Positions 59,473 to 64,000 of a DNA stretch of 64,000 nucleotides are shown here, one piece after another. Origin of the DNA: Halichondria panicea (lineage: Eukaryota; Porifera; Demospongiae; Suberitida; Halichondriidae); assembly GCF_963675165.1 (NCBI RefSeq), contig NC_087381.1, positions 5,333,378 to 5,397,377 of the forward strand. Reading direction: 5' to 3'. A program made the position numbers and the translations under genes. Under the pieces are notes generated by a model that was not told where the DNA came from, made no database searches, and saw only the letters and a list, made by a program, of their open reading frames with translations. Every line of letters starts with the position of its first letter. Position 1 is the stretch's first letter.

Positions 59473-59775
59473 CACACTATAGTAGTAGTCTCATAATTAT
59501 CTCTAGACTCTTGATATGTAGACCTCTATATAATTATATATGTCCCACTGACAGCTAGCAAGAAAAGTCAATGCAGGAAATGGACATAATTAGCAGTCAT
59601 AATTAATTCCTTGGAAACTCTACATTACCAAGAGTTTCCAAGGAATTCTGTGGGCAGTATAAGCACCTGTGGTCTACCACACTTATGAAAGGAGGTGACT
59701 GCATCCAGTATATAGTGTATTCATGCAGTATCCTTATTCATTGACAGACAGTATGTAATGTGCACACGCAGGACA

Positions 59776-59846
59776 GTTCCATTTGTACAGACTTCAGGCT
59801 CAGTAGAGAAGAAACTTCTTTGATACTGAACCATCAAAATAAAAGG
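59776..59846 (-). promoter_or_regulatory. Candidate SECIS element, form 2
   Basis: It lies about 50-120 nt after the stop of the selenoprotein gene. On the minus strand: TTTTGA, then helix strand GGTTCAGTA, a TCAAA bulge, a mini-stem GAAG-TTT-CTTC, TC, the complementary strand TACTGAGCC, then TGAAG. That gives the 5' UGA / 3' UGA quartet, about 12 nt from UGA to the AA bulge, a 9-bp helix II (one G-U pair), and the extra small helix of form 2 SECIS. Folded by eye only. Confidence 0.65.
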
Positions 59847-59896
59847 TGACTGAACGTAAAAGAGCACAAATTAAGTTAAGCAGAGTTTTGTGGATA

Positions 59897-62800
59897 TTAT
59901 AGAATGAGGCAACCTTTTCCACTCTCGGACTTGGTAATTTTTTTAGGAGCTTCTCCTTTGGAGACACTGACCACCTCGTCCACAATCTGGGGAGTGTGTG
60001 TGCATGTGTGTGGGCGTTGTCAGCTCTACAAATATTTACACATGTAAGGCCAGGCAAAGTACATTCTTTCAAGTGTCAGCTTGTGATAAAAGTATATGCA
60101 CTCTTTTCTATCATTATTGCTCTGCAGTCTCACAACCACACCTATTTCCTCAAACAGGTGTGGTTTGTGAGGCTCTGCAGCATTGACGCTAGACTGGCGG
60201 CGACAGCCCCTCGCGTGTGTAGTGCGAGGGACTGGCAAACTGCCTATCAGTCACTCGTCTCAGCTGCAACGAGCATTGCAGCCTATCAGATTGCTCAACG
60301 TCATATTAGCCCGGTAATTGTAACCGCACTTACACTTCAGGGGATTCAGTACAGTCCATAGTAGCTAAATCTCATAGCAAAATTTAACCACATTATCTAT
60401 AATGATATTCATGTTTGGTAGTGTCATATGATCTATACACTTCCGCTGAGACGAGTGACTGATAGGCAGTTGGGCAGTCACTCGCGTGTTGCCGCCAGTC
60501 TACATTGACACGCCCTTTAATTTTTTTGTGCTATTTTTGAATAATGACCGCCAGTCCGCTTGCAAATTGAGGAAGTGGCTGATGAGAAACAAGGGGTCTA
60601 CTTTGCCTGGCCTAAGCAACAATAAAACAATCTTCACGATGAAAGTAAGGCTTGTCAATATAGTACTCACCCTGACCCATGACCCATTAACCCTGGCAGT
60701 TTAAATGAAATGAAAGCACAGTGGGTGCTGATCCCTCGGCGGAGGCGCCAAAGCTACTAGCTATTAACCCTTTAACCGTCGGATTCTTAATTAACAGTGA
60801 AGTGAAATGTCTGCAAATTCTCTATCGGGTTTCCAGAGCAATAAAATGCCTAGCAACCATATACCAATAGAATGCCCATACAACAAGGAATAAAATGGTG
60901 CAACATGTGTTGCCATAACAACCACGGTTATTACGCTCACCCGTTTTTATCATTTTAAATGCTCGGCCAGCGGTGAGATAAAATCCAAAAATTTTTTTTT
61001 ATGGATCAGCCTATCATATGGTATAAAGGCTTGACTAAGCTTGATTTTCTCATCATATGAATGTAACAGTGCTAAAATATATCAATTTGAAGTACATACG
61101 TACATGTATTACTATATCGGTGAACGATCTATGAAATTTACAAGCTCACATAAAGACTGTTCATTACTGCTAATTCTATTTTAGCTATACTATACTTACT
61201 ACTGATATTCTAGCTATACTATACTACTTGCCAGAGTCACACAGTGAGCCCTCTCCTGGTCTTTCACCGTCCTGGTCCATAGCTCTAGCGTCTAGGTCCA
61301 TGTCATGCATGTCCTCAGTCCCAGACAGTTCATCAGCATCTGGCATAAAGCTGGTAACCTTTGGGAGGTATCCTACTATCCCCTCTCCTTCATAGGCACT
61401 GTCATCACCAGAGGAGACATCGCCATTGCTGTCCTCAAGCTGTTCAAGCACATCGGCACAAGTAAACAACCTAGCCATAGCTATAAACTTCGTGCGGTAA
61501 GACGCTAATGAAATTTTAATATAGCAACGTGGCTTGGAAAATTCTAGACTAAATTGCACGTGATTCTACAGCTCTTCCTCTATACAGGGATGTGCGTAGT
61601 TCGAGCTACTTCCTAAGTATCGCAGAATTATAATTTCGCAAAAAAAAGTCACTATTGCGGGCCACGATCGTGGCCCGTGACGGTTAAAGGGTTAAATACA
61701 CACATCATTTTGCATGTAGATGTAGGGAATCAGAATCGTGCGGAAATGATCAACCATGATCGTTGTTAAAATCGATGTTAGAAGTTCAAAGTCCATAAAA
61801 ATGGTTGTTGCATGAAATAGCTAAGTAGGTACGTGCAGCTTTTTCTCACTGTTGCAGCTGCATTCTAGTGCAGAGCTAACTACTAAGTAGAGTAGAAACA
61901 CTGTACGGACAATTTTTGTGCTACGCACTATTCTGAAAAAGCTGCAATGGCATTCCAAGTATTAAGCAAAACTTACAAATCCACAAATTGAAATCCAAGT
62001 AATAACTAGAAGCCTATTATTATTAAGAAGCCATTGATCATTGAGCAGCTGAGACACAAACGCACACACACACACTCAAACACACTACCATATACGTACC
62101 CATCGGCATAATAACCTAGGATGCTTAGGGGGAATGTTGATTAGTCAATGTTGTGTAAGCTAAAGCTCACCGCTTGGAAGTCAGGGAATTGTCCGGTCTC
62201 CTGCTTAGAGTAGATCAGCGCTCCGTTCACCTTCACCTCAAAGTCCCGGCTATTACCCACCGCCCCGTTAGTCTCCGCCTCCGGTACCGCCCTCTTGATA
62301 TCAGCCTCAAGGGCGTAGTACTTGGGGGCGTACCCTCACCCACCACTACAGGGAGGGAGGGTCACATGAGCACAGTACGTACTAACAACAGACACTGTAC
62401 TAAAGATGGCTTAACATGGACCAAATCTAATTCAAGAAGTCAAAACTCAAGTACTTTCCCGCAAAGTTAAAACACGACCCCAAGTTTATAACCTTTGGTA
62501 TTGGACATAGCTAGCTAGTTAGATCATGACACAGAAATTACAACACCTACAAGCTACCGTAAGACCTCGATTTAAGGCGACACTTTTTACGTTTTGCGAA
62601 AGTACACTTTTAATGTACACAAAAAAATGAATTTATATGGTGCTATATGGGAGAAATGTCCAAGTGTCATATATTTAGAGGGTCGCCTTAAATATTAAAT
62701 AGAGGTTTTACGGTAAGATCTAGTGACAGTGTGTATGTGTACATGTGTGTGTGTGTGTGCTTTGAACTCACCAATAGCTGACATCCACTTTGACAGACAT
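59897..62800 (-). CDS. MIEN1-like: MIEN1/SelW (Rdx) family selenoprotein
   Basis: Exons 62800-62772, 62345-62171 and 59986-59897 join in phase to 97 aa. The N-terminus is MSVKVDVSYC-GG-Sec-GY: the TGA at 62338-62336 stands exactly where SelW has Sec and human MIEN1 has the second Cys of its CxxC. Downstream the Rdx thioredoxin-like fold is clear (DFEVKVNGALIYSKQETGQF, then APKKITKS). The protein ends CLIL, a CAAX prenylation box like the CVIL of MIEN1, so membrane anchoring is expected. A SECIS-like hairpin lies in the 3' UTR. Intron 2 (about 2.2 kb) holds a 9-bp-TSD MITE and a piggyBac fragment. Standard gene callers would stop at the TGA. Redox or migration-related function is inferred from the family. 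Confidence 0.85.
60190..60502. mobile_element. MITE, TAGACTGGCGGC family, ~9-bp TSD
   Basis: Second copy of the family at 8847, with the same CAACGTCATATTAGCCC and TGATATTCATGTTTGGTAG interior. Flanks CATTGACGC and CATTGACAC match 8 of 9. In intron 2 of the selenoprotein gene. Confidence 0.85.
60768..61691. mobile_element. piggyBac-type non-autonomous element, TTAA TSD
   Basis: TTAA (60764-60767) then CCCTTTAACCGTC...; the right end is ...GACGGTTAAAGGG followed by TTAA (61692-61695). TTAA targets with CCC ends are typical of piggyBac. It retains only the N-terminal transposase-like frame at 61224-61478 and interrupts an older repeat (60711-60763 continuing at 61696-62040). Confidence 0.85.
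61224..61478 (-). CDS. N-terminal remnant of a piggyBac transposase
   Basis: 84 aa from the ATG at 61478, acidic and Ser/Asp-rich (ADVLEQLEDSNGD, SSGDDSAYEGEG), like the N-terminal region before the DDE domain of piggyBac transposases. The catalytic domain is absent and the frame ends at 61224. Assignment rests mainly on the surrounding piggyBac ends. Unlikely to be functional. Confidence 0.5.
   Translation of the reverse strand: MARLFTCADVLEQLEDSNGDVSSGDDSAYEGEGIVGYLPKVTSFMPDADELSGTEDMHDMDLDARAMDQDGERPGEGSLCDSGK
62557..62713. mobile_element. MITE with CCGTAAGACCTC / TTAAGGCGAC ends, TA TSD
   Basis: CCGTAAGACCTCGATTTAAG at the left; CTTAAATATTAAATAGAGG...TTTTACGG at the right; TA outside both (62555-62556, 62714-62715). 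In intron 1 of the selenoprotein gene. Confidence 0.7.
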
Positions 62801-63183
62801 TTTTAAGAGTGTTCACTAAGACAAGGAAGGAGCAGTTATAACAACGCGCGCAAGCAACGAGTCTAAATACTTCAGGACTTGATGAATAATGAGAGACAAT
62901 GATGCAATGTTATTAATTTCTATGGTCGGGTAATACTGTAATGCATAAAGCCACCTTGAAAATCACTAGAGATTAGAGCGACCCTTACCCAATACACAGC
63001 CACAGAGCTAGAGCTAGAGCTAGAGAGAGAGAACAGAGATCGAGAAGGTACTACCAGTCTCTGCTAAAAGGGGGAGGGCCCCAAGGAAGAACAATATACT
63101 CTCCCCTGGCCCTGAATGTAAAACACAGTAGGTTTTTGATAGGTGTATATTTACTTTTTGACCCACTACACGTACGTACAGTG
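62801..63183. other. Presumed divergent promoter region
   Basis: Upstream of the minus-strand selenoprotein gene and of the plus-strand zinc-finger gene. Contains a GAGCTA tandem run near 63007-63025. No clear core promoter motif can be assigned. Confidence 0.35.
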
Positions 63184-63466
63184 TAGCCTCGAGACCAGGC
63201 TGTTCGTTGTCTGAAAGAATGCCTGGTCTAGTTCCAATGTAGAACTAGTCTAATTGCAGGAATTTCTTGTACCGATAATTGCCCGCAACAACCGTACTTA
63301 CCCGTGAATATCATTACAGTAACGTACAGCTAGCTATAGTATTGTTGAGTTTGCAATCATGTTCACAACCTCAAGCCTAACCACTCACTGACTCAGCTAG
63401 ACGAGTTCTACATTAGAACTGGACCAGGCGTTCTTTCAGACAAAGAACGGCCTGGTCTCGAGGCTA
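63184..63466. mobile_element. MITE, TAGCCTCGAGACCAGGC family, degraded 9-bp TSD
   Basis: TAGCCTCGAGACCAGGC and GCCTGGTCTCGAGGCTA invert, and the next 50 bp or so also pair (TTGTCTGAAAGAA; GTTCTACATTAGAACT). Flanks CGTACAGTG and CCTACAGTA match 7 of 9. A (CA)n run follows at 63475-63540. Confidence 0.75.
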
Positions 63467-63503
63467 CCTACAGTACACACACACACACACGCACGCACAC
63501 ACA

Positions 63504-63542
<39 letters not shown>

Positions 63543-63568
63543 CTCCCCTCAGATGACATCTCCCAGCA

Positions 63569-64000
63569 ATGGCGACAGCTCTCATCTCTCGTAAACCTCG
63601 ACGAATGTCTTGCAACTCTCTATTGCGTCCCGTAACTTGTGAATGGGTGTTCCCCGACTCCAACCTCCTCTGTGGTTTGAACTTCACAGATATAGACGTC
63701 TTCACGCAACATGTTAGAGACAACCACCTTCCCAATCCCTACACCCCCGGACATGACCTGAGGCCAGAGGAACTACAGAGTGGCGTGTGCTGTTGGAACG
63801 GTTGTAGCTTTACGTCGCTTACTCTAACGTCACCGGAGTTTGTCAGTCACGTCTTATTTCATCCGTATCACATGTATTTGAAGCTACTCGGAACGGAAGT
63901 CATTAAAGATCGAGAACTAAGCGATTGTAGAATGGACTCGACTTTGTCTAATTTGTTACCATCGTTAGAGGTTCAGCAGTGTTGCTGGAGTAACGGACAG
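63569..64000 (+). CDS. HINFP-like: HINFP-like C2H2 zinc-finger protein (5' part, runs off the window)
   Basis: Open for 144 codons from the ATG at 63569 to the window end. Fingers: C-x-W...C...H-V-x(3)-H (about 27-50), CCWNGC ... SHVLFHPYH (about 82-108), then a third beginning QCCWSNG at the edge. The second finger followed by the K-L-L-G segment and Cys-rich NLLPSLEV-type spacer resembles histone H4 transcription factor HINFP (finger, HVLFHxYHTKLK, then CxW). HINFP activates H4 genes at S phase; function here is inferred from the resemblance. A (CA)n-AG acceptor just upstream (63541-63542) could add a 5' exon. The C-terminal fingers lie outside the window. Confidence 0.68.
   Translation, partial: MATALISRKPRRMSCNSLLRPVTCEWVFPDSNLLCGLNFTDIDVFTQHVRDNHLPNPYTPGHDLRPEELQSGVCCWNGCSFTSLTLTSPEFVSHVLFHPYHMYLKLLGTEVIKDRELSDCRMDSTLSNLLPSLEVQQCCWSNGQ

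Overview
This window is metazoan nuclear DNA, most likely from a sponge (probably a demosponge; the taxon is an inference). It is AT-rich, genes are split by GT-AG introns that are often only 100-500 bp, intergenic space is short, and introns and spacers are packed with small inverted-repeat transposons (MITEs). Nothing is prokaryotic: there are no operons, CRISPR arrays or Shine-Dalgarno starts. All exon models were built by hand from splice signals, reading phase and family resemblance.

Layout. 1-4.7 kb: tandem and MITE repeats around a decayed minus-strand COR/Ig-domain gene. 5.6-16.4 kb: two paralogous Golgi-type carbohydrate sulfotransferase genes facing each other tail to tail; introns of the plus-strand copy are swollen by nested transposons. 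16.4-25.7 kb: transposon-rich, with no convincing gene. 25.7-31.7 kb: plus-strand gene joining a PNGase-type PAW domain to a C2 domain. 32.6-33.9 kb: a tRNA-derived SINE and a large inverted-repeat element. 34.8-37.8 kb (minus): a protein with eight ubiquitin-like units, then a ZU5-like and a CARD-like domain. 37.8-41.1 kb (plus): a divergently arranged single-pass membrane protein. 42.2-56.5 kb (minus): a 29-exon adhesion GPCR with Ig domains, HormR, GAIN, a degenerate GPS and seven membrane spans. 56.7-59.5 kb (minus): a Ser/Thr-rich single-pass membrane protein. 59.9-62.8 kb (minus): a MIEN1/SelW-type selenoprotein with an in-frame TGA, a C-terminal prenylation box and a plausible SECIS; its intron 2 contains a piggyBac fragment. 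63.6 kb to the end (plus): the 5' part of an HINFP-like zinc-finger gene.

The genes do not form a pathway; they suggest surface recognition (adhesion GPCR, mucin-like protein, sulfotransferases), intracellular innate-type signalling (Ub-ZU5-CARD, COR/Ig pseudogene) and redox biology (selenoprotein). The strongest observations are the Ub-ZU5-CARD architecture, the selenoprotein, the GPCR whose GPS lacks its cysteines and cleavage triad, the PAW-C2 fusion, and MITE families with consistent 9-bp or 5-bp target-site duplications, some abutting splice donors.
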